Assembly (NCBI RefSeq): GCF_003010935.1
Contig: NZ_PGGN01000004.1
Location: 248,001 to 312,000 of the forward strand
Length of the DNA stretch: 64,000 nt
Source of the DNA: Phyllobacterium endophyticum
GTDB lineage: Bacteria > Pseudomonadota > Alphaproteobacteria > Rhizobiales > Rhizobiaceae
Direction of reading: 5' to 3'
Part shown: positions 8,659-17,857 of the stretch, piece after piece
Numbering within the stretch: position 1 is the stretch's first letter
Layout: each line of letters begins with the position of its first letter
The notes under the pieces: generated by a model
Told to the model about the DNA's origin: nothing
Database searches by the model: none
The model's input: only the letters and a program-made list of their open reading frames with translations
Position numbers and translations under genes: made by a program

Positions 8659-9510
8659 TCATCGCAGATCTTCGATTGCTACGGGATCGACGTCCGTATA
8701 GTCGACATTGTCGCCGGCCATCGCCCATATGAAAGCATAGTTCGAGGTGCCAGCACCGGAATGTATCGACCAGCCCGGAGACAGAACCGCTTCTTCGTTC
8801 CGCATCACGATATGGCGCGTCTCATCGGGTTCACCCATGAAATGGAACACGCAAGCAGTCTCCGGCAAATCGAAATAGAGATATGCCTCCATGCGCCGAT
8901 CGTGCACGTGGCAAGGCATCGTGTTCCAGACAGACCCCTTCGCCAATTGCGTCATTCCGACGACGAGCTGGCAGGTCTTTACACCGTCCGCATGGATGAA
9001 CTGGAAGATCGACCGCTCGTTGGACGTTGCCTGGCTACCGAGATCGACACGCTTGGCGTCGCCAATACGAATGTGGCGGGTAGGATATGTTTGATGCGCC
9101 GGGGCGCTCAGGAGGTAAAACTTCGCCGGCAAGTCCCTGTCGGTGGAGGTGAATGACACTTCGTTGGTTCCCATGCCCAGATAGAGCATGTCGCGCTGAG
9201 CCAGGTTGTATGACTGCCCATCCGCACTGATCTGGCCCGTGCCGCCGATGTTGACGACGATCATCTCGCGGCGATCGAGGAGATTTTTTGTTCCCGCCGG
9301 TTTAATCGTCTCAAGGGCGAGCGGTCCGCCAATCGGCGTGGCACCTCCAACAATCATGCGATCGTAATGTGTGTAATGGAGAAGAACGCGGTTTTGCTGA
9401 AACAGGTCTCCGATGTGAAAGTTATGTCGTAGTTCATCTGTTCCCATCACTGCGGCAGCGGCAGGATCGATGGCATAGCGGGAGGTATATTCGGTTCGGT
9501 CCTGAGTCAT
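8659..9510 (-). CDS. kduI: 5-keto-4-deoxyuronate isomerase KduI
   Basis: About 283 residues from ATG 9510, close to E. coli KduI at 278. It converts 5-keto-4-deoxyuronate (4-deoxy-L-threo-5-hexosulose uronate) to 2,5-diketo-3-deoxygluconate, the step after KdgF in pectin-derived galacturonate breakdown. The zinc site is seen as PCHVHDRRMEAY (two His and Glu) with a further His in IHSGAGTSNY. The frame opens four codons earlier at TTG 9522, but AGGA stands just upstream of the ATG. It belongs to the dctP-dctQ-dctM-gntR-kduI-kdgF operon. KduD, KdgK and KdgA, which complete the route, are not in this window. Confidence 0.92.
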   Translation of the reverse strand: MTQDRTEYTSRYAIDPAAAAVMGTDELRHNFHIGDLFQQNRVLLHYTHYDRMIVGGATPIGGPLALETIKPAGTKNLLDRREMIVVNIGGTGQISADGQSYNLAQRDMLYLGMGTNEVSFTSTDRDLPAKFYLLSAPAHQTYPTRHIRIGDAKRVDLGSQATSNERSIFQFIHADGVKTCQLVVGMTQLAKGSVWNTMPCHVHDRRMEAYLYFDLPETACVFHFMGEPDETRHIVMRNEEAVLSPGWSIHSGAGTSNYAFIWAMAGDNVDYTDVDPVAIEDLR

Positions 9511-9528
9511 GTAATCCTGCAATTCTGT

Positions 9529-10305
9529 TCATTTATTCGACGGTACCGCCGAGGCGGATTTGTAAAAGCTTTGGCGCGCCTGAAGCCGTTCGCGGTAGCG
9601 CTTCTGACTGGCGGTGAGGTGCAGCCGCATCGCATTGCGGGCAGTCTCGGCATCACCCGCAGAGATGGCCCCCAGGATCGCCAGGTGCTCGCGCTGCAAC
9701 CCGCGCTGATAGTTATCTGACTGCACGATCTCGGTGGACCAGGGCGAAGTCACGTCGCAGGGAATGGCACGCCTTCCTAGCACGTCAAGCATTTCGACAT
9801 AGAAAGGATTGTTGGTCGCACTGGCAATCGCCCTGTGAAAGGCAAGATCCGCAGGCCCTGTCGGTTCGCTCTTGAGCAGCAAGTCGTCGAACTCGAAGAA
9901 TGCTTCCTGTATCGCCGCTTCCTGCGCGGCATTGCGGCGGATGGCAGCAAGGCCCGCCGATTCGATCTCGATCGCCAACCTCACCTCGAGCACATTGAGC
10001 GCGATGGAATCCTTGGTGCCCATCTCCGATGTGAGAGCGCCGAATGCTGTCGATATCTGCTCGACAACGAAGACGCCCGCGCCCTGCCGTGGCTCCACGA
10101 GACCTGAGGCTGCAAGCGTTGCCAGCGCTTCTCGGATGACTGTCCTGCTGACACCGAATGCTTCGGTGAGCTGACCTTCGGTCGGCAATTTCTGTCCCGG
10201 CTGGATCATGCCGGATCGCAGTTGCTCGCGAATTGCATCAACCACGGTCTCCGACAATTTGGGCTTTCGAGCGACCTTGAGATTACCGACTATGTCCGTT
10301 GCCAT
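9529..10305 (-). CDS. GntR/FadR-subfamily transcriptional regulator of the uronate operon
   Basis: 258 residues. The N-terminal winged helix-turn-helix (about 15-80) includes KLPTEGQLTEAFGVSRTVIREAL, the GntR signature. The C-terminal FCD domain has FHRAIASATNNPFY, EHLAILGAI and AMRLHL, which typically bind a metal and a small organic acid. It is encoded inside the operon between the TRAP permease and kduI, so it probably senses a uronate intermediate and autoregulates. I start it at MATDIV (10305), because the frame's earlier Met lies inside the preceding permease gene. A candidate operator lies upstream of dctP at 13371-13393. Confidence 0.85.
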   Translation of the reverse strand: MATDIVGNLKVARKPKLSETVVDAIREQLRSGMIQPGQKLPTEGQLTEAFGVSRTVIREALATLAASGLVEPRQGAGVFVVEQISTAFGALTSEMGTKDSIALNVLEVRLAIEIESAGLAAIRRNAAQEAAIQEAFFEFDDLLLKSEPTGPADLAFHRAIASATNNPFYVEMLDVLGRRAIPCDVTSPWSTEIVQSDNYQRGLQREHLAILGAISAGDAETARNAMRLHLTASQKRYRERLQARQSFYKSASAVPSNK

Positions 10306-10313
10306 TCTGCCTC

Positions 10314-11594
10314 CTATTTGAAGACGCTCGGAAGCCAGAGCGAGATCGCCGGAATATAAGTCACCAGTCCCAGAACCACAATTCCGGCACCATAGAACGG
10401 CCAGATCGAACGCATCGATTCCCACACGGTGATCTTGCCTACCGCACAGGCAACGAACTGGACCGTACCGACAGGCGGCGTGTTCAGCCCAATGCCAAGG
10501 TTGAGGATAAGAATGACGCCGAAATGCACGGGGTCCACACCGTAGTGCTGTGCCATGGGCAGAAAGATCGGGGTGCAGATGATGATCATCGGCCCCATAT
10601 CCATGAATGTGCCCAGCACCAGCATCAGAACATTGAGCAGCAGAAGCACTACCAGCGGATCAGTGGAGATGGCGTTCATTCCCGCGATCAGCGCCAACGG
10701 CACCTTCAGATAAGCCATGAGCCAGCTGAAGGAGGCCGCTGTACCGATGATAAGAAGAACCATCGCTGTCGTTCGAACAGCCCCGAGTGTCGCATGGACG
10801 AAGTCCGTCCATTTCATCGACTTGTATCCGAGTACTGTCACAAGGATCGCATAGATGACAGCTATGCAGGAACTTTCACTGGCGGTAAACACGCCGGAAC
10901 GAACGCCACCGAATATGATGCCGATAAGCAGCAAACCAGGCAGTGCGATCATCGCGAGATGGCCGGCCCTGGCGAAGCCAAGAAATTTCTCGATCGGGTA
11001 GCCGCGGCTTCGCGCTACGAGATAGGCTGTGATCATGAGCGCCAAGGCAAGCAGCAAACCGGGAAGAATGCCGGCGGTAAACAGGTCGGCAATGGAGATC
11101 TTGCCGCCGCCTGCGATAGAATAGATGATCATGTTTTGCGAGGGTGGCAGCAGCAAAGCGATGAGCGCCGCCATCGAGGTCACATTGACTGCATAGTCGG
11201 CGCCGTAGCCGCGAGCTTTCATCTGTGGAATCATCAGTCCGCCAACAGCTGCCGCCTCGGCGACTGCCGATCCGGAGATACCGCCGAACAGGGTCGCCGC
11301 AATGATATTGACTTGCCCCAGCCCGCCCCTCAGGTGACCCACCAGAGATCCGGCAAATGCAACGATGCGCTGGGCAATGCCACCGCGGACCATCAGATCC
11401 CCGGCATAGATGAAGAACGGTATCGCCATCAACGAGAAGACGCTCATGCCGGAATTCAAACGTTGGAACACAACCATGGGCGGCAGCCCCAGGTAGACCA
11501 CCGTGGCAAAGCTGGCAGCACCAAGACAAAAGGCGATGGGCGTGCCGATAAACATCAGCAGCGTGAATACCCCGAACAATACCCAGAGGTCCAT
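10314..11594 (-). CDS. TRAP transporter large permease (DctM family)
   Basis: 426 residues, about 12 transmembrane helices, the normal size for DctM/SiaM. It begins MDLWVLFGVFTLLMFIG, carries SGSAVAEAAAVG near residue 90 and ends with the conserved NPPVG-like NTPPVGTVQF region. Together with the DctQ-like and DctP-like partners upstream it forms a sodium-driven secondary importer fed by a periplasmic binding protein. Placement with kduI, kdgF and a GntR gene points to uronates or unsaturated uronate intermediates as cargo; this is inference. The small-permease stop lies only 3 bases upstream of its ATG. Confidence 0.9.
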   Translation of the reverse strand: MDLWVLFGVFTLLMFIGTPIAFCLGAASFATVVYLGLPPMVVFQRLNSGMSVFSLMAIPFFIYAGDLMVRGGIAQRIVAFAGSLVGHLRGGLGQVNIIAATLFGGISGSAVAEAAAVGGLMIPQMKARGYGADYAVNVTSMAALIALLLPPSQNMIIYSIAGGGKISIADLFTAGILPGLLLALALMITAYLVARSRGYPIEKFLGFARAGHLAMIALPGLLLIGIIFGGVRSGVFTASESSCIAVIYAILVTVLGYKSMKWTDFVHATLGAVRTTAMVLLIIGTAASFSWLMAYLKVPLALIAGMNAISTDPLVVLLLLNVLMLVLGTFMDMGPMIIICTPIFLPMAQHYGVDPVHFGVILILNLGIGLNTPPVGTVQFVACAVGKITVWESMRSIWPFYGAGIVVLGLVTYIPAISLWLPSVFK

Positions 11595-11597
11595 GTG

Positions 11598-12188
11598 TCA
11601 GGCCTCCTGCACGACAGGCATGTCGGGCACTTCTTCGAGGTTGATGTCCTTGTCGACACTGACCCCCGCCCACCGCAGCATCATGCGTTCCAAGGAGAAG
11701 AGACAGATCAACGCTCCTCCCGTTGCCAGCGGCAAGTAATCGAAACCGCCCGGCAGACCGAGTGACGGGATGGTCGATTGCCAGGTAAGAGCAACAAGCT
11801 TGCAGCCATACCAGACCATGCCCAGACCGAAAGTTAGCGCGATGAGGTCCGAAACCAGCCGCAGGACACCCTTGCTGCCTTGCGGCAATACATAAAGCAG
11901 TACATCGAAGCCCATATGGAAGTTTTCGCGTACACCGACCGCTGCGCCGAGAAAAATGAACCAGCTCATCACCATGATGGCCCCCGTCTCGGTCCAGCTT
12001 GGTGACGAATTGAGGACGAAACGGGAAAACACCTGATAGGCAACAAGCATCGTCATGAGAACAAGTCCAAAGCCGGCCACATAAAGCGCTCCGTCGCATA
12101 TTCTGGATAGTACCGCGCTATAGCGAAGAATGCGTCCTCGCCGTGAAGCGCCAGTCAGACCTTCAACTGGGCCATTGGCATTAGCCAT
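11598..12188 (-). CDS. TRAP transporter small permease (DctQ family)
   Basis: 196 residues with four transmembrane helices, as is usual for DctQ. Features include FSRFVLNSSPSWTETGAI (helix 2), FLGAAVGVRENFHMGFD (the conserved R-x-x-x-H loop) and QSTIPSLGLPGGFDYL before the last helix. I set the start at MANANG (12188), because GGGAG lies six bases upstream; the frame otherwise runs to 12239. It links the binding protein and the large permease and lies between them in the operon. Confidence 0.88.
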   Translation of the reverse strand: MANANGPVEGLTGASRRGRILRYSAVLSRICDGALYVAGFGLVLMTMLVAYQVFSRFVLNSSPSWTETGAIMVMSWFIFLGAAVGVRENFHMGFDVLLYVLPQGSKGVLRLVSDLIALTFGLGMVWYGCKLVALTWQSTIPSLGLPGGFDYLPLATGGALICLFSLERMMLRWAGVSVDKDINLEEVPDMPVVQEA

Positions 12189-12262
12189 ATCGATCTCCCA
12201 CAAATCCCTTGGTAGCTTGGGCCGGATACGCCACGGCATCCGGCCTTCGTCAGCATCGACCG

Positions 12263-13237
12263 CTACTCGGTAGCCTGGATGCGGGTGGCGAGATCTTTCA
12301 ACTCAGGCGTGGACAAGTACTTGTCATAGACCGGCTTCATGGCATCGATCAGCGGTTGCTTGTCAATTTCGCTGACCTTGACACCCGCTGCTTCCACGAT
12401 CGCGCGTGACTTCTTTTCCCGTGCATCCCAGAGTTCACGCATCTTGCTGACGCTATCCTTCGCTGCCTGCTTTACAATCGCCTGATCCTCAGAGCTGAGC
12501 TTGTCCCAGCTCGTCTTTGACATCACCAGCACTTCCGGTACCATCTGGTGCTGGTCAAGCGTGATGTATTTTGCGACTTCATAGTGTTTTGCGGATTCGA
12601 AGCTTGGCCAATTGTTTTCAGCTCCATCGATGACGCCAGTCTCAAGGGCGGAATAGACCTCGCCATATCCCATCGGGGTGGCGTTGGCGCCAAGTTGATT
12701 TACCATATCGACGAAGACGTCGGATTGAATGACACGGAACTTCATCCCCTTCATATCTGCAAGCGAGGTTATCGGCTTTTTGCTGTTGTAGAACGAGCGT
12801 GCACCAGAGTCGTAAAAGGCCAGACCCACGAGATTATGGGCTTCGAATGCTTTGAGAAGTTCACCTCCGATCGGCCCGTCCATAGTGTGTCGCATATGAT
12901 CGGCCGAACGGAAGATATAGGGCAACGAGGGTACCCGCGTTTCCGGGACGATGCCGTTGAAGGGTCCCATGGAAACACGGTTGAAATCCAAAACGCCGGC
13001 TTGCGTCTGCTCGATAGTGTCTTTCTCCTCGCCCAACTGCGCAGAGGGATAGACTTCAACCGCATACCGTCCGCCTGTGCGCTCCTTGATGAGCTCACCC
13101 ATATACTTCACTGCCTCCACTGTCGGATAGCCATCCGGGTGAGTATCAGCCGAGCGCAGTACCGTCTGGGCGCTGGCAGAGCTGGCCAGCAATGAAGCGA
13201 AAGCAAAGGCCATCGTCGTTAATCGTGAAAAATGCAT
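12263..13237 (-). CDS. TRAP transporter periplasmic substrate-binding protein (DctP family)
   Basis: 324 residues with a cleavable Sec signal ([24 protein letters not shown]). The mature protein contains the DctP pattern: [14 protein letters not shown], the carboxylate-binding Arg region [13 protein letters not shown], and [14 protein letters not shown]. The conserved Arg forms a salt bridge with the ligand acid group in all characterised members, which fits a uronate. AGGAG precedes the ATG at 13237 by a suitable distance. It is the first gene of the leftward uronate operon; an intergenic region with two inverted repeats lies upstream. Confidence 0.92.
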   Translation of the reverse strand: MHFSRLTTMAFAFASLLASSASAQTVLRSADTHPDGYPTVEAVKYMGELIKERTGGRYAVEVYPSAQLGEEKDTIEQTQAGVLDFNRVSMGPFNGIVPETRVPSLPYIFRSADHMRHTMDGPIGGELLKAFEAHNLVGLAFYDSGARSFYNSKKPITSLADMKGMKFRVIQSDVFVDMVNQLGANATPMGYGEVYSALETGVIDGAENNWPSFESAKHYEVAKYITLDQHQMVPEVLVMSKTSWDKLSSEDQAIVKQAAKDSVSKMRELWDAREKKSRAIVEAAGVKVSEIDKQPLIDAMKPVYDKYLSTPELKDLATRIQATE

Positions 13238-13370
13238 CAAAAGTTCCTCCCTTTTTGAACGATCTCGCCCTGCATGCAATTCGGCCACTTCAGGAACAGG
13301 CGAATGGCAGCTTGGCGTGGTCGGTATTCTCCCAAGCCATTGGGTAAAGGGACGATTTCATAATGTCAAT

Positions 13371-13393
13371 ATACAAGTATTTGCTTTTTGTAT
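13371..13393. promoter_or_regulatory. Inverted repeat upstream of the TRAP/kdu operon
   Basis: ATACAA (13371-13376), 11 bases, then TTGTAT (13388-13393): a dyad of the size bound by GntR/FadR dimers, about 135 bases before the dctP start. It is a plausible site for the GntR regulator of this operon; no binding data. Confidence 0.35.
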
Positions 13394-13420
13394 GATGACT
13401 TCAATCAAACATGACAACCC

Positions 13421-13437
13421 TCGTCCCATTGGGACGA
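13421..13437. promoter_or_regulatory. Perfect odd palindrome TCGTCCCA-T-TGGGACGA
   Basis: A 17-base perfect inverted repeat in the 282-base gap between the SorC gene and dctP. A related partial copy (TTGGG...GGGACGA) occurs around 13340-13356. It is a candidate operator for the GntR or SorC regulator, or a transcript hairpin with a minimal loop. It does not lead into a T-tract. Confidence 0.4.
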
Positions 13438-13519
13438 TCGCTACACTACGCGTTCCATACAAGCTGCTCTATGATTGGAATGGCGTCCGTCACCAGGGGC
13501 AATGCCAGCCTGCTGCCAG

Positions 13520-14542
13520 TCACAATTCCGTTTGTGCCACTACCAACAACTGCCTGGCGCTTTCCTCATCGGTAATGAATACCGTCGGCCGAATTAGCTT
13601 CATCGCTCCATAAAGAGCGTTGATTTTCTCCTTGCCACCCGAGGTCAGGACTCGCACCGGAACGCGCTGGACGGTGTCGATACCCACCGACATCACCAGG
13701 TCATGGATCGGATGATCGACCAGGCGACCCTCCTTGTCATAAAAATGGAAAAGGAGATCTCCCACGGCGCCCCGCTCCGCCAAGGATGACTGGTGGCCTT
13801 CGTTGAGAAAGCCAATGCGGTAAGGAGTGCTGGACGCCGTTTCGATGGCGCCGACGCTGAGCAGGACAAGGTCCAGGTCTTCGGCCATCTCGAATACGCT
13901 CTTCAACCCGCATCGCTCGATGAGAGCCGTCTTGGTTTCGACGCTGTCTACCATGGCGGGCGCAGGTATAAGGTATCCGTCGCCTTGAAAAAGTTGAGCG
14001 AACTGCCAGGCAAATTCCGCCGGGTTGAAACGGCGCGGCTGGCTTATGCCGCCCAGAAGCGAGATGACGGTAAAATCGTCAAGCGCCCGCGCCTCAAGAT
14101 AGGACAACGTACTAAGAAGCGTCCTGCCCCAGCCGACGCCGACCCGCATCCCATTGCTCACGACACCGGAGAGATAGGCCCCGGTTGCTGCGCTGATCGC
14201 AGGAATCGGATCGTTGTCCGGATGCGACAATGGCGCGATGATCACCTTTTCCAGGCCGAATTGCTGCTCGACCTGCCGTTCGAGCGCGATGAGATCCGAT
14301 AGATAACCCTGGATGCCGATCTTGACTTCATTGCGCGCCCGCGCCTCCGCCAACATTCGTACAATGGTCACCCGGCCAACGCCGAGAATTTCTGCGATTT
14401 CGTTCTGCGTCATCTGCTCGATGTAATACATCCAGGCGGCACGCATGCGCATCCGGCTTATCTTGGTGTCCGGCTGGCCTACATCCAATGCGGCCTTTTT
14501 CTGATTCGCAGTCGTGTTGGTTCGCTTGCGTCGATCGCTCAA
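13520..14542 (-). CDS. SorC/DeoR-type sugar-responsive regulator
   Basis: 340 residues. The N-terminal helix-turn-helix (about 30-75) has YYIEQMTQNEIAEILGVGRVTIVRML, and the C-terminal SorC effector domain binds phosphorylated sugars or polyols (VGVGWGRTL and ISLLGGISQPRRFNPAEFA regions). The apparent start is TTG at 14542 with a G-rich ribosome site just before it; no better ATG gives a full helix-turn-helix. It lies between the TRAP operon and the glucitol PTS region and could control either. SorC proteins often govern polyol and PTS genes (EryD, DalR, SorC), so the PTS is the likelier target. Confidence 0.85.
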   Translation of the reverse strand: MSDRRKRTNTTANQKKAALDVGQPDTKISRMRMRAAWMYYIEQMTQNEIAEILGVGRVTIVRMLAEARARNEVKIGIQGYLSDLIALERQVEQQFGLEKVIIAPLSHPDNDPIPAISAATGAYLSGVVSNGMRVGVGWGRTLLSTLSYLEARALDDFTVISLLGGISQPRRFNPAEFAWQFAQLFQGDGYLIPAPAMVDSVETKTALIERCGLKSVFEMAEDLDLVLLSVGAIETASSTPYRIGFLNEGHQSSLAERGAVGDLLFHFYDKEGRLVDHPIHDLVMSVGIDTVQRVPVRVLTSGGKEKINALYGAMKLIRPTVFITDEESARQLLVVAQTEL

Positions 14543-14612
14543 TCGTCCCCCCTTTGATCGCTCCCGTTCTCCCGCGGCGGCAATGCTGCATAGATGAAGC
14601 GCGACTTACATA

Positions 14613-14638
14613 CTAAACCTCACGAGAATGTTGTTTAG
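14613..14638. promoter_or_regulatory. Inverted repeat between SorC gene and divergent unknown gene
   Basis: CTAAAC (14613-14618), 14 bases, GTTTAG (14633-14638), in the 135-base divergent intergenic region. It is a candidate autoregulatory site of the SorC protein. It is not similar to the repeat upstream of gutM at 20186-20215. Confidence 0.28.
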
Positions 14639-14677
14639 CAAGCCACCAAAACAAGGTACAAACGATTATCCAGTTGC

Positions 14678-15448
14678 GTGCAAAGGTTTGCCACAATGAT
14701 CCGGGACTTTTCGAACGAGATTGTCGTTAGCCTGAAAGACAGGTTGCGCGATGTGCGTCATCTGATCAGAGCGAGCCGGAAAGATAGCGAACCTGCTACC
14801 CAGGATTTGCCGGATATGTTGCTGGGTAAAGCCGCCCGTGTGATGGACAAGGCTTTGACCGCCGCCGAAACCATCTCCATTTCCCTGGTCTCGCAAGACC
14901 CGGCCGCTCATTCGACGACCATCGAAGCGTGCAGCCTAGATATCTATTTCCCTGCTGACACCGCCAAAGGCGAGGCACGGTTCCGGCGTGATGTGTATTA
15001 TCTGACGAAGCGCCTGTTGAGCGTCTTGGGATCGCGCAACGCACTTATCCACGAATCGACGTTCACATCCGTTCACACGGCTATGATTCGGCGTCATGGG
15101 GTATTGCTGTACGAGGCGAGGGATGGAGATCTGCGGCACATTTCAGACGCATGCGCCCGTCTGGCGATCGAACTGCAATCGCAGTACCAGTCTGCGCATA
15201 TTCCGCTGCCTGGATATACCGAACAGCGTCCGGAGCTGAAGTCCCAGCATCTGTGCTTTTCCTCGATCGCTCTCGCAATCGCCCTTGCGACCTATGCCGA
15301 TCACGAGCCCGGCGGTGAAAGACTGGTCGATAGTGCTCTATTGGCTCTACAGGCCCGCCAGGAAAAGTTCGATGCGGCTATCGAGGCAACCGACAGGGCA
15401 AAAACGCTTGCGGCTCTGTTCGCGTTCCTGATTCCCCACCTACCCTAG
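14678..15448 (+). CDS. Unrecognised 256-residue soluble protein next to the PTS operon
   Basis: I do not recognise this family. The protein is mostly helical, with no signal or transmembrane segment. An N-terminal basic region (SLKDRLRDVRHLIRASRKDSE) is followed by MLLGKAARVMDKALTAAETISISL, and a middle part has FRRDVYYLTKRLLSVLGSRNALIHESTF, then YEARDGDLRHISDACARLAIEL. It starts at GTG 14678 or ATG 14696. It is divergent from the SorC gene and converges on the HPr-EI gene, overlapping it by nine bases. Its position between the regulator and the PTS suggests a role linked to them, but no activity can be named. Confidence 0.6.
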   Translation: MQRFATMIRDFSNEIVVSLKDRLRDVRHLIRASRKDSEPATQDLPDMLLGKAARVMDKALTAAETISISLVSQDPAAHSTTIEACSLDIYFPADTAKGEARFRRDVYYLTKRLLSVLGSRNALIHESTFTSVHTAMIRRHGVLLYEARDGDLRHISDACARLAIELQSQYQSAHIPLPGYTEQRPELKSQHLCFSSIALAIALATYADHEPGGERLVDSALLALQARQEKFDAAIEATDRAKTLAALFAFLIPHLP

Positions 15449-17416
15449 GGCAAGTTCCGACACGCATTTCTTGGCGCGCTGTATGGATGACGGGCTCATG
15501 CTGAGTTCTGTCAGGCCCATCTTCACGAACGCCGGAATGAGATCGACGCGGCCGGCCGCCTCACCGCACATGCCTACCATGATACCGGCATCGACGCCGG
15601 CTTTGGTAGTCAGTTCGATTGCCGCCATCACAGCGGGATGCGTGACATCATTCAACTTCGCAACTGTAGGATTAAGGCGATCGGCCGCCATGATGTATTG
15701 GGTCAGGTCATTGGTGCCGATGGAAAAGAACGCCACCTCCTTGGCGAGCATCGGTGCAATCATCACTGCAGCTGGTGTCTCGACCATGACACCAAGGTCG
15801 AACTGCCTGTGGTCCTTACCCTCGACCACGAGTTCTGCGGCACACTCGTCGATCAGCCTGCGTGTGGCGCGGACTTCGCCAATATCGGAGACCATAGGCA
15901 GCATGACCTTGATGTTCCCATGCACGGCAGCACGTAGAAGAGCACGCAACTGGGGTTTGAAGACATCCGGGCGGTCAAGACACATGCGAATACCACGCCA
16001 GCCTAGAAAAGGATTTTCTTCGTCAGGAAAATCAATGCCCGATATCGGCTTGTCGCCTCCGATGTCCAACGTTCGGACGATGACGGGATCGGGCGCAAAC
16101 GCTGTGGCAAGCTTCATGTAAGTTTCTGTCTGCAGGTCTTCCGATGGCAAATGAATGTGCCGCATGAAAAGAAGTTCGGTGCGGAACAGGCCAACCCCCA
16201 TGGCACCCGCTTCCTGCGCCGTTTCGATTTCCTCAAGAGAGCCGAGATTGGCTGCTATCTCGATGATCGTGCCGTCGGCGCGTTTAGGTATGATATTCTT
16301 GTAGGCTTTCAATGCCTGCCTTTCCGTTTCCTCAGCACCAATTTGCGCGTGGAAGCGATCGGCAGTCGACTGGTCCGGATCGGGGAATACATCTCCACTA
16401 TTGCCGTCGAGCGCGATGGTCTTGACCTCTTGCAGGTCGTGGATGGAAGGCCCGAGCCCCAGCGCAGCCGGTATTCCGTGCGCGCGGGCGATAATCGCCA
16501 CATGCGATGTGGCGCCGCCATGCCCGCATATGACGCCCGCGATGCGGTTCAAGGGTGCGCGGGCAAGATCCCATGCCCCAATGTCGTCGGCGATCAGAAT
16601 TGCACCGGAAGGAATGGCGTCCAGATTGGCATCGTCCTGTCCCAATAGCGCAAGGCAGATCTGCCGCCCGACTGCGTTCACGTCGTCCGCGCGGGCGTTG
16701 AGGTAAGGATCATCCATCGATGCGAAATCCGCCGCAATCCTTGACGTGGCGCCAATAACAGCGGACACCGCATCCATTCCATCCTTCACCAGAGCTTCAG
16801 CGGCCCGTGTAAGTTCATCGTCGCAGGCAATATCCTTAAGCGCAGCGATAATGCCGCGATCGCTTTCCGCAAGATCCGTCGCAGCCAGCGACGCATCCAT
16901 GCGACGCTGAACCGTTGCGAAAGCCTGGGTCAGTCTTCCAGCCTCTGCGGAAATTTCATCCTGCGAGAGCAGGCGGTTTTCCTGTTTGATCTCTGCAGGG
17001 AAGAAGCCGAAGGCGGGTCCGATAGCAAAACCTTCGCTCGCGGCAACACCGCGAATCTTGCGAGTGCCTGGGATGATTGTATCCGCCGAAGCGACCGTGG
17101 ATTTGACAGGCGCAGCAGATTCAGCAGCACGTGCTTCAGCACTTGCCTCATCCGCCGTACCTGCATGCGGATCTTCAAGGTAGCCGATGAGTGCCTCAAT
17201 GGCCTCGATCTCGTCGGCGCCGGTCGCACGGACGGTGACTTCCTCGTTCTCCTTGACACCCAACAGCATCAGCTTGACGGAACTTTTGGCGCTGACCGAC
17301 TTGTCCATCTTGATCAACTCGATATCCGATTCGAAACCCTTGGCGAGTTTGACGAACCTGGTGGCCGGCCGTGCATGCAATCCGTCATGCACCCGAACGA
17401 TTGTCGAGCGTTCCAT
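15440..17416 (-). CDS. HPr-Enzyme I fusion of the phosphotransferase system
   Basis: 658 residues. Residues 1-85 are an HPr domain with DGLHARPA (phospho-His14). A Pro/Ala/Glu-rich linker (about 82-115) leads to Enzyme I, where GGHGGATSHVAIIARAHG-type phosphohistidine swivel chemistry is seen at His305, LFRTELLFM marks the PEP-binding barrel, and VGMCGEAAG holds the active Cys near the C-terminus. The protein takes phosphate from PEP and passes it to the IIA encoded 34 bases upstream. It is dedicated to this transporter and separate from the nitrogen-PTS of Rhizobiales. No IIA domain is fused, unlike FPr or MTP multi-domain forms. It is the last gene of the operon. Confidence 0.93.
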   Translation of the reverse strand: MERSTIVRVHDGLHARPATRFVKLAKGFESDIELIKMDKSVSAKSSVKLMLLGVKENEEVTVRATGADEIEAIEALIGYLEDPHAGTADEASAEARAAESAAPVKSTVASADTIIPGTRKIRGVAASEGFAIGPAFGFFPAEIKQENRLLSQDEISAEAGRLTQAFATVQRRMDASLAATDLAESDRGIIAALKDIACDDELTRAAEALVKDGMDAVSAVIGATSRIAADFASMDDPYLNARADDVNAVGRQICLALLGQDDANLDAIPSGAILIADDIGAWDLARAPLNRIAGVICGHGGATSHVAIIARAHGIPAALGLGPSIHDLQEVKTIALDGNSGDVFPDPDQSTADRFHAQIGAEETERQALKAYKNIIPKRADGTIIEIAANLGSLEEIETAQEAGAMGVGLFRTELLFMRHIHLPSEDLQTETYMKLATAFAPDPVIVRTLDIGGDKPISGIDFPDEENPFLGWRGIRMCLDRPDVFKPQLRALLRAAVHGNIKVMLPMVSDIGEVRATRRLIDECAAELVVEGKDHRQFDLGVMVETPAAVMIAPMLAKEVAFFSIGTNDLTQYIMAADRLNPTVAKLNDVTHPAVMAAIELTTKAGVDAGIMVGMCGEAAGRVDLIPAFVKMGLTELSMSPSSIQRAKKCVSELALG

Positions 17417-17450
17417 TCAAATCTCTCTTCGATAATTCATGTGTCGATAA

Positions 17451-17828
17451 TTACCCGATGGTAATCGTCGTTCCAACTTTCAACGCCGAAACCAGCTCGG
17501 CCGCATCGATTTCCGAGGCGCAGATTTCGCCCGGGCGTTCCACCTGACCCGATCCGTTGAAGGTAATGACCACATGGCCGATATCCTTGACCTTCTGCCA
17601 GGCATAATCGCCAATTCCGGTTATGCTGGCAGATACGTCCCCGATGCGGATCGCAGATCCAATGGGAGGGGCTGCATCGGATGGCTTGCCCTCCATGGCA
17701 TGCAGGATCGAAACCTCCGCGAGTTCAGGCGGCGCGCCATCCGCAAACAGAATGACGACGCCTCCCTCGGCAAGATCCGCCACTTCAGGTCCGACGGCTG
17801 TTACCCGTGTTTTCAATAGGACTGACAT
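17451..17828 (-). CDS. srlB: PTS glucitol/sorbitol-type enzyme IIA
   Basis: 125 residues, the full size of glucitol-type IIA. It matches the GutB family pattern (VTAVGPEVADLAEGGVVILFADGAPPELAEVS, then HAMEGKPSD with the likely phospho-His, and GHVVITFNG). It takes phosphate from HPr and gives it to IIB. The start at 17828 is supported by AGAGG upstream; a longer frame to 17885 overlaps the preceding gene. It is downstream of IIBC by 29 bases. Confidence 0.9.
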   Translation of the reverse strand: MSVLLKTRVTAVGPEVADLAEGGVVILFADGAPPELAEVSILHAMEGKPSDAAPPIGSAIRIGDVSASITGIGDYAWQKVKDIGHVVITFNGSGQVERPGEICASEIDAAELVSALKVGTTITIG

Positions 17829-17857
17829 GATGGCGAACCTCTTTTTCTTCTCGTTAA

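Noticed and set aside
10299..11765. Long open frame (about 488 codons) on the plus strand
   Set aside because: It is the antisense shadow of the TRAP large permease, which has clear family motifs; the plus-strand product is Asp/Arg/His-rich with no recognisable domain.
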